From the NCBI GenBank assembly GCA_964585385.1, contig CAZPDP010000012.1:17807-81806 (forward strand): DNA of 64,000 bases. The letters are read 5' to 3'. Each line of letters begins with the position of its first letter. The stretch's first letter is position 1. Below are positions 17,774-26,883 of the stretch, piece by piece. The position numbers and the translations under genes were made by a program. Under the pieces are notes generated by a model, which saw nothing but the letters and a program-made list of their open reading frames with translations, had not been told where the DNA came from and did no database searches. This DNA comes from JAGXLC01 sp964585385. GTDB taxonomy: Bacteria > Bacteroidota > Bacteroidia > Bacteroidales > UBA12077.

Positions 17774-17807
17774 AACCGGTGGAGTGTCATCAACCGGTTA
17801 TTTTTTG
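17774..17807 (+). terminator. Terminator after micro-lipoprotein pair
   Basis: AACCGGT (17774-17780) pairs with ACCGGTT (17793-17799), followed by ATTTTTTG. A smaller AACTTTCA/TGAAAGTT hairpin sits at 17736-17755. Confidence 0.75.
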
Positions 17808-17808
17808 A

Positions 17809-17885
17809 TTGTTCACAAAGCACAAATACCTCATTATCAACTTATTTATTTTATGCAGCCTCCTGGTTGACTGCCAGATGAAAGA
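17809..17885 (+). CDS. Possible 5' end of a lipoprotein gene cut by the scaffold gap
   Basis: From a TTG at 17809 the plus strand encodes about 25 residues with a basic start (FTKHKY), a hydrophobic core (LIINLFILCSLLV) and a cysteine (VDC), resembling a lipoprotein signal, before the N run. The start codon is unusual, it lies just after a terminator, and the continuation beyond the gap cannot be aligned, so this may be chance. Confidence 0.2.
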
Positions 17886-17985
17886 NNNNNNNNNNNNNNN
17901 NNNNNNNNNNNNNNNNNNNNNNNNNNNNNNNNNNNNNNNNNNNNNNNNNNNNNNNNNNNNNNNNNNNNNNNNNNNNNNNNNNNNN
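17886..17985. other. Scaffold gap (100 N)
   Basis: Exactly 100 N, the conventional length for a gap of unknown size. The flanks share no obvious sequence with each other. The 69 bases to the right, up to the Gate-domain gene, hold no recognised feature. Confidence 0.95.
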
Positions 17986-18054
17986 ATACATGCCACATAC
18001 TTGTTTTCCTTAAATCCAACTCACGTTATCCTGTGTATTTTCTTCTGCCTGTTT

Positions 18055-19236
18055 TTAAAAGTTAATCCAGATATTCAGGAGCATAAAAAGATAATGCGCA
18101 AATGTACCAGCAGCAATACCTCCTATGGTATGGGCGATTAAGGCCTTGGATGTTAATCTGCGAAATTTCAGGGTATCCAGCATGGCGGTATGGGTGCTTA
18201 AATAACCACTCCAGCACATTCCCATAGCCGTAAAAACGGCTATTTCATTACCCGAAATGATACCTTCAGCAATAAAAGCTTTCACCAGGGATAATGCCGC
18301 TCCAACAGCTCCTAGTGAGGTAACCGGGAAGGCAATTAATTCAGGATTTTGAAAGCCAAAGAGTGCATAAAAAAGCCAGTTAAACCATTGTCCGATTTTT
18401 GGCAGAATAGGAACCCCTTCATAAGCCAGACCCTGATAACCAACTGAAGGATCTTCAGGTCCAAAGGTGACTATCATTATGATTGTACTAATAATCAAAA
18501 CACCCGGTATAATCTGAAGACCCAAATCAACCCCTGACTTACCACCATCAAGCAGTGAATTGAGAAAACGTTGAAATACACCCCCTTCTGATTTAAAAGA
18601 AATATCTTTCGAATCAGTTATCAGATCTTTGCTTTCTTCTTCTTCACTTATTTTCCCTCTTATCATAAACTGCATCAATCTCGTAGAGATAACAGCGCCA
18701 AAAACAGCTCCAAAAAAACCAACAAGTGCCGGTCCAAAATATTCAAAACGAGCCATAAAAGTTAGGACAACTAATCCCATTCCAAAGGCTGTTCCAAAAT
18801 TGGTGAGTGAAATCAATTCGTATTTTCTAAAATACCGGCTGAAATATTTGTCATTCGACAAGCTTATTATTGCAGGATTATCGGAGAAAAAAGTCATCAA
18901 CCCAGCCAATGAGGCTACTCCCGGCAAATTAAACAATGGGCGCATCAGGGGAGCAAGGATAATCTCCAGCAAACGTACTACACCAAACTCAATCATCAGT
19001 TTACCAAGCGCACCTGTTAATACCGTAATACCCATAATGAAGAAAACAGTATTCATCAGCAAATCCCAGGCAGTATTCATAATAGTATTCAGCAAATTAG
19101 CAATCCCCATAACATAACCCAGGTAGCCAAAAAAACCACCAAACAGAATAATAAACACAAAAGCTTCATATCTTCTGTTTCTGAGAAAATCCGTATTTCT
19201 TATATAACGAATTGTATCCTTACTTTTCTTGATCAT
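18055..19236 (-). CDS. Nucleoside-recognition (Gate) domain membrane protein
   Basis: 393 residues with about nine membrane helices. Two regions fit the Gate/nucleoside-recognition domain: the N-terminal half, with NTAWDLLMNTVFFIMGITVL and a FSDNPAIISLSNDKYF loop, and the C-terminal half, with MGMCWSGYLSTHTAMLDTL. Proteins of this family resemble spore-maturation SpmA/SpmB and YjiG/YjiH and are presumed transporters. Substrate and role are unknown here. A charged cytoplasmic loop (GKISEEEESKDL, near residue 200) separates the halves. It is transcribed away from the hybrid kinase gene's 3' end, with about 290 bp between them. Confidence 0.82.
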   Translation of the reverse strand: MIKKSKDTIRYIRNTDFLRNRRYEAFVFIILFGGFFGYLGYVMGIANLLNTIMNTAWDLLMNTVFFIMGITVLTGALGKLMIEFGVVRLLEIILAPLMRPLFNLPGVASLAGLMTFFSDNPAIISLSNDKYFSRYFRKYELISLTNFGTAFGMGLVVLTFMARFEYFGPALVGFFGAVFGAVISTRLMQFMIRGKISEEEESKDLITDSKDISFKSEGGVFQRFLNSLLDGGKSGVDLGLQIIPGVLIISTIIMIVTFGPEDPSVGYQGLAYEGVPILPKIGQWFNWLFYALFGFQNPELIAFPVTSLGAVGAALSLVKAFIAEGIISGNEIAVFTAMGMCWSGYLSTHTAMLDTLKFRRLTSKALIAHTIGGIAAGTFAHYLFMLLNIWINF

Positions 19237-19525
19237 TGAATGATAATTTTTTACCCTGTTATTTAACCTGTATTATTCATAAATTTTTTAAATATGAATA
19301 AAATGTAGAGCCTGTAACGCAAGGCGGTATTAAGAGTTCAAAATTAGATTGAAATGAAATAACCAAAATTGAGAATTGTCATAAATATTTATGGATTTAA
19401 TCATCTCACTGGCAAGGCCAATCCAAATATTTATAAATCAGCAAATTGATTTAAGTGTTGTTAATAATTCCAAAAGATGATTATGATCAGGGTTTGGGAA
19501 ATATATAGAAAAAGTAGAAGATGCC

Positions 19526-21139
19526 TTATTTTTTTAATCGAAAGAGCAAGTTGTTAATTTTTTCAGCCAGTTCAATTCTATCTAATGGTTTGGCAATATA
19601 ATCCTCACATCCAACTTCCCAGGCTCTTCTCTTGTCCTCCAGCATTGCATTAGCAGTTTGAGCGATAACAGGAAGATTGGGTCTAATCTTTTTTATTTGT
19701 CTTGTGGCCTCATAACCATCAAGGAAGGGCAATTGAATATCCATCAGTACAATATCAATTGACTCGTCATTACTACATCTCTCAACTGCCTTATAACCAT
19801 CCACCTCAAGGGTAAACTCAGCCCCCGTGCCTCTCAGAAGCTTAGTAATCAATTCATAGGCCATGTTTGAATCTTCAACAACCAGAATCTTCTTACCTTC
19901 CCAATTGTACATCTCCTCAAGTTCATTCCCGACTGCTCCTGTTTTTTCAGCTTTATTCCGGGCTGAAGGAATAAGAGGAATCTGGAACTTAAATATTGAA
20001 CCTCTATCCTGGTTTGATTCAGCCCAAATTTCACCATTAAGGTTTTCTACAATTCCTTTGGCGAGTGTCAATCCCAAACCTGCACCTCCGTACTTTTTAG
20101 TAGTTCCTTCCTCCCCCTGTCTGAAGCTTTCAAAGATGTAATCATATCCGTAATTACTCAGGCCAATTCCTGTATCTTCCACATAAAAAAGAATAAAACC
20201 GCCATTAATTCTGTATCCAATATTTATTCCCCCTGAATAAGTGAACTTTATGGCATTATGAATTAAATTCATCAAAACCTGTCTTAGCCGTGAGTCATCT
20301 GACCGTATAAAAAAGGAACTCTTCCTGGCACCTTTATCCATCCTAATTTCAATACTGGATTTATCTGCTTTATCTCTTTCTTCCATTGCATATTCATACA
20401 TACTGTCCATCAACTCATGGAGATCAAAATCCTGGTAATTCAGGTTAAGCTGGTTGGTTTCAATCTTGGATAAATCAATAATATCATTGATTATATATAA
20501 AAGGAGATTACTGTTGATCTTTAGAAGCTTATGGTATTTTTCGTAGTTTTCCTGTGATATACTTTTTTGATCAGTAATAAGGCTGGAAAAACCTATAATA
20601 GCATTCAGAGGAGTTCTGATTTCATGGGAAATATTAGCCAGAAAGGCAGTTTTTAGTCTATTGGCCTGATGGGCTTTTTCTTTAGCTATTTCAATATCTC
20701 TGTTTATTTTTTCGATCTTTTTAAGGTATTCCTCCTGGTCCCTGAACCTCAACCTGCGTATTCTATTGTATCGCAATAAAATGATAATGATGATCAATAA
20801 TAAAACAATAAAAACAAACAAAGAGATAAAAAGGGTTTTGTTTTCCCTGAGAAGGTTGTATGGACTGGTCAGGATAAAAGAATAGTGTATATTTCTTAGT
20901 TCATTTTCATCGTATTGTTTAGCATCCAGGAGGTATTCAGTATAAAGGTTAACATTGTTTTCTTTAAAATCTTCCTCAAACTTATTTTCAATACCTCCAA
21001 TCACATTATCACTCCAGGAGAGGGTTTTACGGTAAGAATTTAAAATGAGAATATCAGAGGTATGAGAATATGTTTGAAGACTTATAAACAATAAGAAAAC
21101 CAGGAAAGAAAAGTATCGTATAAATTGGTGCTTTTCCAT
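19526..21139 (-). CDS. Hybrid histidine kinase/response regulator with shortened sensor
   Basis: 537 residues. Signal peptide about 1-26; periplasmic stretch only about 27-100; membrane helix about 102-123; coiled linker; HisKA with phosphoacceptor His172 (NISHEIRTPLNA); HATPase_c with a VEDTGIGLS-type N/G1 region; C-terminal receiver with phosphoacceptor Asp467 and Lys517. The periplasmic part opens like the ABC-type substrate-binding sensor domain of related kinases (ILILNSYRKTLSWSDNVIGGI, cut here to its pattern), then jumps after about 50 residues to the membrane-proximal end. Related sensors are usually around 250-300 residues, so most of the sensor seems deleted in frame. A constitutive or partner-dependent kinase is possible. 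No dedicated output regulator lies nearby. Confidence 0.88.
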   Translation of the reverse strand: MEKHQFIRYFSFLVFLLFISLQTYSHTSDILILNSYRKTLSWSDNVIGGIENKFEEDFKENNVNLYTEYLLDAKQYDENELRNIHYSFILTSPYNLLRENKTLFISLFVFIVLLLIIIIILLRYNRIRRLRFRDQEEYLKKIEKINRDIEIAKEKAHQANRLKTAFLANISHEIRTPLNAIIGFSSLITDQKSISQENYEKYHKLLKINSNLLLYIINDIIDLSKIETNQLNLNYQDFDLHELMDSMYEYAMEERDKADKSSIEIRMDKGARKSSFFIRSDDSRLRQVLMNLIHNAIKFTYSGGINIGYRINGGFILFYVEDTGIGLSNYGYDYIFESFRQGEEGTTKKYGGAGLGLTLAKGIVENLNGEIWAESNQDRGSIFKFQIPLIPSARNKAEKTGAVGNELEEMYNWEGKKILVVEDSNMAYELITKLLRGTGAEFTLEVDGYKAVERCSNDESIDIVLMDIQLPFLDGYEATRQIKKIRPNLPVIAQTANAMLEDKRRAWEVGCEDYIAKPLDRIELAEKINNLLFRLKK

Positions 21140-21225
21140 AAAAGACTATTAACAGTCTAACATTAAGTTAAACTAATCAAATTTATAAAAAATTCATAAA
21201 CTCAACAGGGTGAGAACAGGAATTG

Positions 21226-21264
21226 AATAAAAAAATCCGGTAGCATGAATGTTACCGGATTTCT
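21226..21264 (-). terminator. Terminator of the rnf operon
   Basis: AAATCCGGTA (21233-21242) pairs perfectly with TACCGGATTT (21253-21262). The A run on the left gives the T tail on the minus strand, about 20 bp after rnfA. Confidence 0.85.
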
Positions 21265-21285
21265 TTCCATATTATATCTCAAACA

Positions 21286-21858
21286 CTAAACTAGACCTGC
21301 AAAACCCATGAATGCAAGGGATAACAAACCTGCCACAACAAAAGCAATGGGTACACCCTTCATTGGTTTGGGAACATCCATCAAGTCGAGATGCTCACGC
21401 AGACCTGCAAACACAATTAGCGCCAAACCAAAACCTATGGCATTAGCCAGACCAAAAACTACGCTTTCCAGCAGGTTAAAGTTGTTCTGTACAGCAAGAA
21501 TGGCTACACCTAATATTGCACAGTTCGTTGTCATTAGGGGTAAAAATATACCTAAGGCCTGGTATAAAGGAGGACTTGCTTTTTTAAGAATAATCTCCAC
21601 AAGCTGTACGAGGGATGCTATTACCAGGATAAAGGTAATCGTTTGCATAAAGATGATTCCAAAAGGTTCCAGAACAAAATTCTGCAGCAGATACGTAATT
21701 ATTGTGGCAATAGTCATAACAAAAGCAACTGCACCGGTCATCCCGATGGCGGTCTCAACTTTACTGGAAACACCTATAAAAGGGCAAAGTCCCAGGAATT
21801 TACTAAGGACAATATTATTTACGAATATCGCACCTATTATAATTACTAAATATTCCAT
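21286..21858 (-). CDS. rnfA: Rnf electron transport complex subunit RnfA
   Basis: 190 residues with six membrane helices. Diagnostic segments: NNIVLSKFLGLCPFIGVS at the N-terminus and LPLMTTNCAILGVA in the middle, the conserved cysteine motifs that hold a membrane [2Fe-2S] cluster shared between RnfA and RnfE (NqrE and NqrD in the sodium-pumping quinone reductase). It is the last gene of the operon, 3 bp after rnfE. The complex moves electrons between ferredoxin and NAD while pumping sodium or protons. Confidence 0.93.
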   Translation of the reverse strand: MEYLVIIIGAIFVNNIVLSKFLGLCPFIGVSSKVETAIGMTGAVAFVMTIATIITYLLQNFVLEPFGIIFMQTITFILVIASLVQLVEIILKKASPPLYQALGIFLPLMTTNCAILGVAILAVQNNFNLLESVVFGLANAIGFGLALIVFAGLREHLDLMDVPKPMKGVPIAFVVAGLLSLAFMGFAGLV

Positions 21859-21861
21859 AGC

Positions 21862-22467
21862 TTAGTACATTTTCTTTTTTAATTTATCAGCAAGCATTAT
21901 TAAATATCCAAGGGCAATGAACGCACCAGGTGCCAGAACAAATACCAACATTCCATCACCTTTATAAATAGAAAATTCAATAATATCAGGGATTAAGGTA
22001 AAAGAACCACTACCCAGAATTTCTCTGACACCGCCCAGAACGGTTAATGCAAAAGCAAAGCCAAGGCCCATTCCTAAACCATCAATCACAGAGGAAAAGA
22101 CGCCGTTCTTTGAGGCAAAAGCTTCAGAACGTCCAAGTACAAAGCAGTTTACCACAATCAATGGAATAAAAATACCAAGTTGTTCGTATAAGTCAGGGAC
22201 AAAGGCTTCAGTAAGCATCTCAACCATTGTAACAAAAGAGGCAATAACCACGATGAAGGTAGGTATCCTTACTTTGGGAGGAATCAGGTCTTTAATAGAA
22301 GATACCACAAGATTGGACATCGCCACCACAAATGTAGTAGCCAATCCCATCCCCAGTCCGTTATAAGCAGATGTAGTTACAGCCAGTGTTGGACACAATC
22401 CAAGGAATAATGCGAATACCGGATTGTCTTTAATAAATCCTTTTGTAAAATTTTGCCATTGATTCAT
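21862..22467 (-). CDS. rnfE: Rnf electron transport complex subunit RnfE
   Basis: 201 residues, six membrane helices, homologous to RnfA in fold. Seen: NPVFALFLGLCPTLAVT and GIFIPLIVVNCFVLGRSEAFA, carrying the conserved cysteines that ligate the intramembrane [2Fe-2S] cluster with RnfA. The start has a clear AAAGGAGGT ribosome site upstream and overlaps the rnfG stop by 4 bp. It is closer to RnfE than to NqrD given the rnfC/rnfB context. It is part of the ion-translocating core. Confidence 0.93.
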   Translation of the reverse strand: MNQWQNFTKGFIKDNPVFALFLGLCPTLAVTTSAYNGLGMGLATTFVVAMSNLVVSSIKDLIPPKVRIPTFIVVIASFVTMVEMLTEAFVPDLYEQLGIFIPLIVVNCFVLGRSEAFASKNGVFSSVIDGLGMGLGFAFALTVLGGVREILGSGSFTLIPDIIEFSIYKGDGMLVFVLAPGAFIALGYLIMLADKLKKKMY

Positions 22468-23039
22468 TTTTTACCTCCTTTCTTGAATGCTTTATAAGCA
22501 CGATCAACTGCATCACAGTATGCACGGGAAGAAATGGTGGCAGCAGTAATCGCATCAACATCTCCTCCGTCCTGTTTCACATCCAGTTGAAAATTCTCCG
22601 GATCTTTCTGGTTAAACTGGTTACTCCATTCTGATTTGCTTTTTTCCATCTTATCACCCAGACCAGGTGTTTCAGCATGATTGAGAACGGAAATATTATT
22701 AATGGTTCCATCGGGACTAAATCCAACCATAAGGGATATTTCACCGCTAAAACCTTTATTAGTATACGTAGAAACAGCAACTCCGATAAGCTCTCCATCC
22801 TTCTTTGCGGGATAAAGGGTTAAACTATCCCCATCAACCTCCACTTGGTATGCTTCTTCATTGGGTTGGTTGGTATACTGAGGTACCACTTGTTGAATGG
22901 CCACATTTTTTTTGTGCAACTTAGCTTTGGCAATGGGTTCCTTTGTTAATTCATAAATAAAACCAAGGGAAGCTGATGCCAGTAAGGTCACAACAAAAAG
23001 TGTCAACACCATATTTTTAAAAGTAGATTGTTTAGCCAT
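22464..23039 (-). CDS. rnfG: Rnf electron transport complex subunit RnfG
   Basis: 191 residues. One N-terminal membrane helix (about 10-30) anchors a periplasmic FMN-binding domain. The flavinylation site lies in DAITAATISSRA near residue 170; the related motif in RnfG/NqrC carries FMN bonded to a threonine. LNHAETPGLGDKM is the conserved segment before it. The start has GGAGGTGACCC immediately upstream and overlaps rnfD by 8 bp. Flavinylation needs an ApbE enzyme, which is not in this window. Confidence 0.93.
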   Translation of the reverse strand: MAKQSTFKNMVLTLFVVTLLASASLGFIYELTKEPIAKAKLHKKNVAIQQVVPQYTNQPNEEAYQVEVDGDSLTLYPAKKDGELIGVAVSTYTNKGFSGEISLMVGFSPDGTINNISVLNHAETPGLGDKMEKSKSEWSNQFNQKDPENFQLDVKQDGGDVDAITAATISSRAYCDAVDRAYKAFKKGGKK

Positions 23040-24027
23040 GGGTCACCTCCTCTCCAAATCGCTTAGGTTTGATATAACGGTTTAAAATAGGTACAAATGC
23101 ATTCATAATCAGAATAGCAAAAGAAACACCTTCGGGGTATGATCCAAAAATCCTGATAAGGATTGTAAGGACACCTATTCCAATACCATAAATCCACATT
23201 GCTTTTGTTGTCATTGGTGAGGTGACATAATCAGTGGCCATAAAAATAGCTCCAAGCAGCAATCCACCAGAGAGAATATGGAATAACGGATCTGCAAATT
23301 GTGTTGGATCAACCAACCAGAAAATTCCAGAGAACACACCTGCAGAAAGGATTACAGACACCGGTATATGCCATGTAATCACCCGCATGTAAAGCATAAT
23401 TATCAGCCCGAGAAGCATAGCGAAACCAGCCATTTCCCCGAGAGAGCCACCCATCTGACCTATAAACATGTCAGCATGACCCGGCATTTGCTCCATAAGC
23501 TGCGAAACAGGCTCTTCTCCTCCCTCCTGCAAAATACCAAGAGGTGTAGCACCGGTCTGGGCATCTACATAGCTTGTATTAAAACCTTTAGGCACAGGCC
23601 AGCTGGTCATTTGCACAGGAAAAGAAATTAAAAGAAAAACCCTTCCAACAAGTGCAGGGTTAAACGGATTAGTTCCCAGTCCGCCAAAGGACATTTTAGC
23701 AACGCCAATTGAAACAAGTGCACCAATTATAATAATTCCGATGGGCAAATTAGATGGCACGTTAAAAGCAAGCAACAATCCTGTTACCAATGCTGAGCCA
23801 TCAGTAATAGTAGGTTGTTGTTTCAATAAATATTTCTGAATCAGAAATTCGAATGCGATACAAGAGATGACAGATACTCCAGTAACAATTAGCGCCCCTA
23901 TTCCAAAACTATACACAGACCAGAAAAGAGCTGGTAAAAGGGCAATAATTACACCATACATCAACTTTTTTACTGAAGTACCTTCATAAACATGCGGAGA
24001 TGGTGAAACTTTTAATGTGTTGCTCAT
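23032..24027 (-). CDS. rnfD: Rnf electron transport complex subunit RnfD
   Basis: 331 residues with about nine membrane helices. Seen: SPSPHVYEGTSVKKLMY opening, GTNPFNPALVGRVFLL, and the covalent FMN site DAQTGATPLGIL in a periplasmic loop, the hallmark of RnfD/NqrB. ATDYVTSPMTTKAMWIYG follows. RnfD passes electrons through its flavin between the periplasmic and cytoplasmic sides of the complex. Five bases separate it from rnfC. Confidence 0.94.
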   Translation of the reverse strand: MSNTLKVSPSPHVYEGTSVKKLMYGVIIALLPALFWSVYSFGIGALIVTGVSVISCIAFEFLIQKYLLKQQPTITDGSALVTGLLLAFNVPSNLPIGIIIIGALVSIGVAKMSFGGLGTNPFNPALVGRVFLLISFPVQMTSWPVPKGFNTSYVDAQTGATPLGILQEGGEEPVSQLMEQMPGHADMFIGQMGGSLGEMAGFAMLLGLIIMLYMRVITWHIPVSVILSAGVFSGIFWLVDPTQFADPLFHILSGGLLLGAIFMATDYVTSPMTTKAMWIYGIGIGVLTILIRIFGSYPEGVSFAILIMNAFVPILNRYIKPKRFGEEVTHG

Positions 24028-24032
24028 TGCTT

Positions 24033-25361
24033 TTATTTTCTGTTTCTTATGATTTGGTTAACATTAAATTTCCCATATCGGATATAATCGAGTAGAGGGA
24101 TATTCGAGGGACATGTAAAACTGCAGGAGCCACATTCCATACAATCCATTAAGGCATTATCTTCTGCTTCTTCAAAATGCTCCATTTGAGCGAGTTTTTT
24201 AATCAGATAGGGTTCCAGTTTCATTGGACACACAGAAACACATTTAGCACATCTGATGCAGTTGAGTTCGGGTTTGCGATAAGCCTCTTTTTCCCTAATT
24301 ACTAAAATTCCAGAAGTACCCTTAACTACGGGTACATCGAGAGAGTTGAGTGCTTTACCCATCATAGGACCACCGCTCACAACCTTTCCTGTATCTTCAG
24401 GCAGACCGCCTGCGGCTTCTATCAAATCTTTGACCGGGGTGCCAATACGAACTATGAAATTTGAAGGTTTTTCAACAGATTTACCGGTAACCGTAACCAC
24501 CCTTTCTACCAGGGGTTTGTTTTTCTGGACTGCTTCATACACCGCCAGGGCTGTACCAACATTATGCACAACAATACCGACATCCAGCGGCAATCCACCT
24601 GGTGGTACTTCTCTGTTTAAAAGGGCTTTAATAAGCTGTTTTTCTCCCCCTTGCGGATACTTAACCTTCAATGGATACACATCTATTCCACCTTCGTTCT
24701 GAACCAGCTTACTTATGTGATCTATAGCATCGGGTTTATTGCTTTCTATACCAATCATTGCTCTCTCAACGTTAAGAGTTCTCATAAGCAATTTTATTCC
24801 AACAATCATCTCTTCAGCACGCTCCAGCATTACACGGTGATCGGATGTCAGGTAAGGTTCGCATTCCACACCATTGATTATGAGTGTATCTATCTTTTTA
24901 CCTTCGGGAACAGATAATTTTACATGAGAGGGGAAAGTAGCGCCTCCCAGACCAACAATACCTGCCTCCATAACCTTATCTACTATTTCTTTACCTGAAA
25001 GGTTAAAGTCTTTTTTTATATCCGGGCTTGTATCGATATTTTCATTCCAGTCATCCCCTTCCACATTAACAATTACGGAAGGTTTACGGTAACCTGTGGT
25101 ATCGATCACATTGTCGATTTTGAATACAGTTCCGGATACTGAAGAATGAATATTAGCGGATACAAAACCATCGCTTTTAGCTATCACATCGCCTACTTTA
25201 ACCTGGTCTTTCTTTTTTACGACAGGTTTAGAAGGAGCGCCTATGTGCTGTGCAATGGGTATCGATACTTGTTTTGGAAGCCCCAGTTTCTCAATGGGTT
25301 TATCTTCGGCTAATTTATTCTCAGCCGGATGAACACCACCTTTTGGAAATGTTTTTAACAC
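24033..25361 (-). CDS. rnfC: Rnf electron transport complex subunit RnfC
   Basis: 442 residues; the cytoplasmic NADH-binding subunit. The N-terminal barrel-sandwich domain includes FPKGGVHPAENK; the nucleotide and FMN-binding Complex I 51-kDa-like domain includes GIVGLGGATFPSHVKL and NGVECEPYLTSDHRVML; an SLBB-like domain follows. Two [4Fe-4S] motifs sit near the C-terminus (CIRCAKCVSVCP and CMECGSCSFTCP). The start is GTG (25359-25361) with GGAGG six bases upstream; no in-frame ATG fits. Length is near the usual 440 residues, without the long alanine-rich tail of gammaproteobacterial RnfC. Confidence 0.94.
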   Translation of the reverse strand: MLKTFPKGGVHPAENKLAEDKPIEKLGLPKQVSIPIAQHIGAPSKPVVKKKDQVKVGDVIAKSDGFVSANIHSSVSGTVFKIDNVIDTTGYRKPSVIVNVEGDDWNENIDTSPDIKKDFNLSGKEIVDKVMEAGIVGLGGATFPSHVKLSVPEGKKIDTLIINGVECEPYLTSDHRVMLERAEEMIVGIKLLMRTLNVERAMIGIESNKPDAIDHISKLVQNEGGIDVYPLKVKYPQGGEKQLIKALLNREVPPGGLPLDVGIVVHNVGTALAVYEAVQKNKPLVERVVTVTGKSVEKPSNFIVRIGTPVKDLIEAAGGLPEDTGKVVSGGPMMGKALNSLDVPVVKGTSGILVIREKEAYRKPELNCIRCAKCVSVCPMKLEPYLIKKLAQMEHFEEAEDNALMDCMECGSCSFTCPSNIPLLDYIRYGKFNVNQIIRNRK

Positions 25362-25399
25362 TTTTGCCTCCTATATTTTAGGTTAGTTAAATAGAACTA

Positions 25400-26314
25400 C
25401 TACGCTTCTTTATTATCTGGTTCAGAATTGGTCTTACTTTCAGCTTCCTGAGACGCCTCTTTTTCCTTCTCCTTATTTTCGGTCTTTTTCTTTTTAGGTG
25501 GAAAACCTACTTCAATTATAGCTCCGGTTGGACATTCATCCACACATTTTCTGCATAACTTACATTTATCCGAATGAATATAAGCAAGGTTATTTTCCAT
25601 AGTAATAGCCTCGAAAGGACATACCTTAACGCACTTTCCGCATCCTATACAGGCCACCTTGCAAACTTTTCTGGCCAGACCTCCTTTATCCCGATTTACA
25701 CAGGAAACATATATTTTACGGTCCTTTTTGTTTTTCTTCCTCAATTCGATGATATCATTCGGGCAGGCTTCAACGCATGCATTACAAGCTGTGCAATTAT
25801 CATCAATGACATAGGGCAGTCCCGTTTGTTCGTTCATGAATATAGCATCAAATTTGCAAACTTCTACACAGTCTCCCATTCCCAGGCAGCCATAATGACA
25901 TCCGGTTTCACCGCCATAAAGAGAAGCTGAGATAGCACAAGATTGTGCACCGTCATATTCATTTGTTTTCGGATTGTTCTCAGGAGTCCCGTTACATCTA
26001 ACCACTGCTACTAACGGTTCCTGCTCTCCCGCTTCTTTGCCCAGAATTTCTGCTACTTTCTTCATGGTTTCATTTCCTCCTACCGGGCAATTAAAATCAG
26101 AGATATCATCAGCTTTCACCAGTGCTTCTGCAAATCCTCTGCAACCCGGATAACCACATCCACCACAGTTGGCAGCAGGTAATGCTTCTTCAACTTTATC
26201 TATTCTGGGATCCTCATATACTTTGAATTTTTGTGCAACGATATACAAAACTATTGCAGCTATTGCACCCAAAGCGCTAAGAGAAATAATTGTATATAAA
26301 ACTTCCGGACTCAT
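25400..26314 (-). CDS. rnfB: Rnf electron transport complex subunit RnfB
   Basis: 304 residues. An N-terminal membrane helix (about 6-28) is followed by the Fe-S domain with ANCGGCGYPGCRGFAEAL and a distal FNCP, then a larger multi-cluster region: CHYGCLGMGDCVEVC, CTACNACVEACP, CIGCGKCVKVCP and CKLCRKCVDECP. RnfB is the ferredoxin-facing subunit. The multi-cluster form is typical of Bacteroidota and clostridial Rnf. The last 30 residues or so are a highly charged Lys/Glu tail of unknown purpose. It follows rseC by 13 bp. Confidence 0.94.
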   Translation of the reverse strand: MSPEVLYTIISLSALGAIAAIVLYIVAQKFKVYEDPRIDKVEEALPAANCGGCGYPGCRGFAEALVKADDISDFNCPVGGNETMKKVAEILGKEAGEQEPLVAVVRCNGTPENNPKTNEYDGAQSCAISASLYGGETGCHYGCLGMGDCVEVCKFDAIFMNEQTGLPYVIDDNCTACNACVEACPNDIIELRKKNKKDRKIYVSCVNRDKGGLARKVCKVACIGCGKCVKVCPFEAITMENNLAYIHSDKCKLCRKCVDECPTGAIIEVGFPPKKKKTENKEKEKEASQEAESKTNSEPDNKEA

Positions 26315-26327
26315 AACAAATATAGAT

Positions 26328-26747
26328 TTATGTCAATTTTTCGATTGTAAATGTAAACACTTTAGCGAACCTGTCTTTAACCTGATGTAAAACAAGATAA
26401 TAGGGTACCAAAATACCCAGAGAAGCAATTCCTACGACTGCTTCATTGTTGGTTAATGCAGAAAATCCAAAAAGAGCCACTAAAACAATACAAAAAGGAA
26501 GCACATAACCATAAAAAAGTGCTTTAAAGCCAAGTGACTGCTGAAGAGCAACTTTTACTTCTTCTCCAACAGTATACTTTTGCAGATCGTCAGTCACTTC
26601 TACTATTTTGTCCTGCATATCCGAGGCTGTGCAAACACCCTTAGCATGACAACTGGCACAAGCTGAAATGTTCATAAAACGAACACTTATTCTGCTTCCC
26701 TCAATGTCTTCAATTCTTCCTTTGTGCTCAATTATTTTCCTGGCCAT
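26328..26747 (-). CDS. SoxR-reducing/RseC family protein, first gene of the rnf operon
   Basis: 139 residues. The N-terminal domain contains ACASCHAKGVCTASD, a cysteine cluster that probably binds Fe-S, and the rest has two membrane helices (about 72-92 and 97-117). This is the RseC_MucC family, found in many bacteria next to Rnf/Rsx genes. In E. coli the Rsx complex with RseC keeps SoxR reduced. Here it leads the rnf operon, so a role in Rnf assembly or redox tuning is likely but inferred. A -7 box lies 29 bp upstream. Confidence 0.88.
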   Translation of the reverse strand: MARKIIEHKGRIEDIEGSRISVRFMNISACASCHAKGVCTASDMQDKIVEVTDDLQKYTVGEEVKVALQQSLGFKALFYGYVLPFCIVLVALFGFSALTNNEAVVGIASLGILVPYYLVLHQVKDRFAKVFTFTIEKLT

Positions 26748-26775
26748 TCTATTTCTGCAATTTCCTGATCGGCTA

Positions 26776-26783
26776 CAAAGATA
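26776..26783 (-). promoter_or_regulatory. -7 box (TATCTTTG) of the rnf operon
   Basis: On the minus strand TATCTTTG matches TAnnTTTG exactly, placing transcription start near 26769 and a leader of about 20 bases before rseC. The -33 position reads TCTG with an 18-base spacer, a partial match. Confidence 0.5.
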
Positions 26784-26883
26784 TATATGTTTAAAAAATA
26801 ACAGATGCTATAAATCATCTTTAAATGGGAAGGAAGCTATTTAGAAGGAATATAAATTAATCAACCCGGAAATCTATAAATGA

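Noticed and set aside
17790..18141. Frames crossing the N gap on both strands
   Set aside because: The translation through 100 N is meaningless because the gap length is a placeholder.
21308..21865. 185-codon plus-strand frame opposite rnfA
   Set aside because: Exact antisense shadow of a clear RnfA gene; its composition (many Lys/Pro/Thr) follows from the complementary codons.
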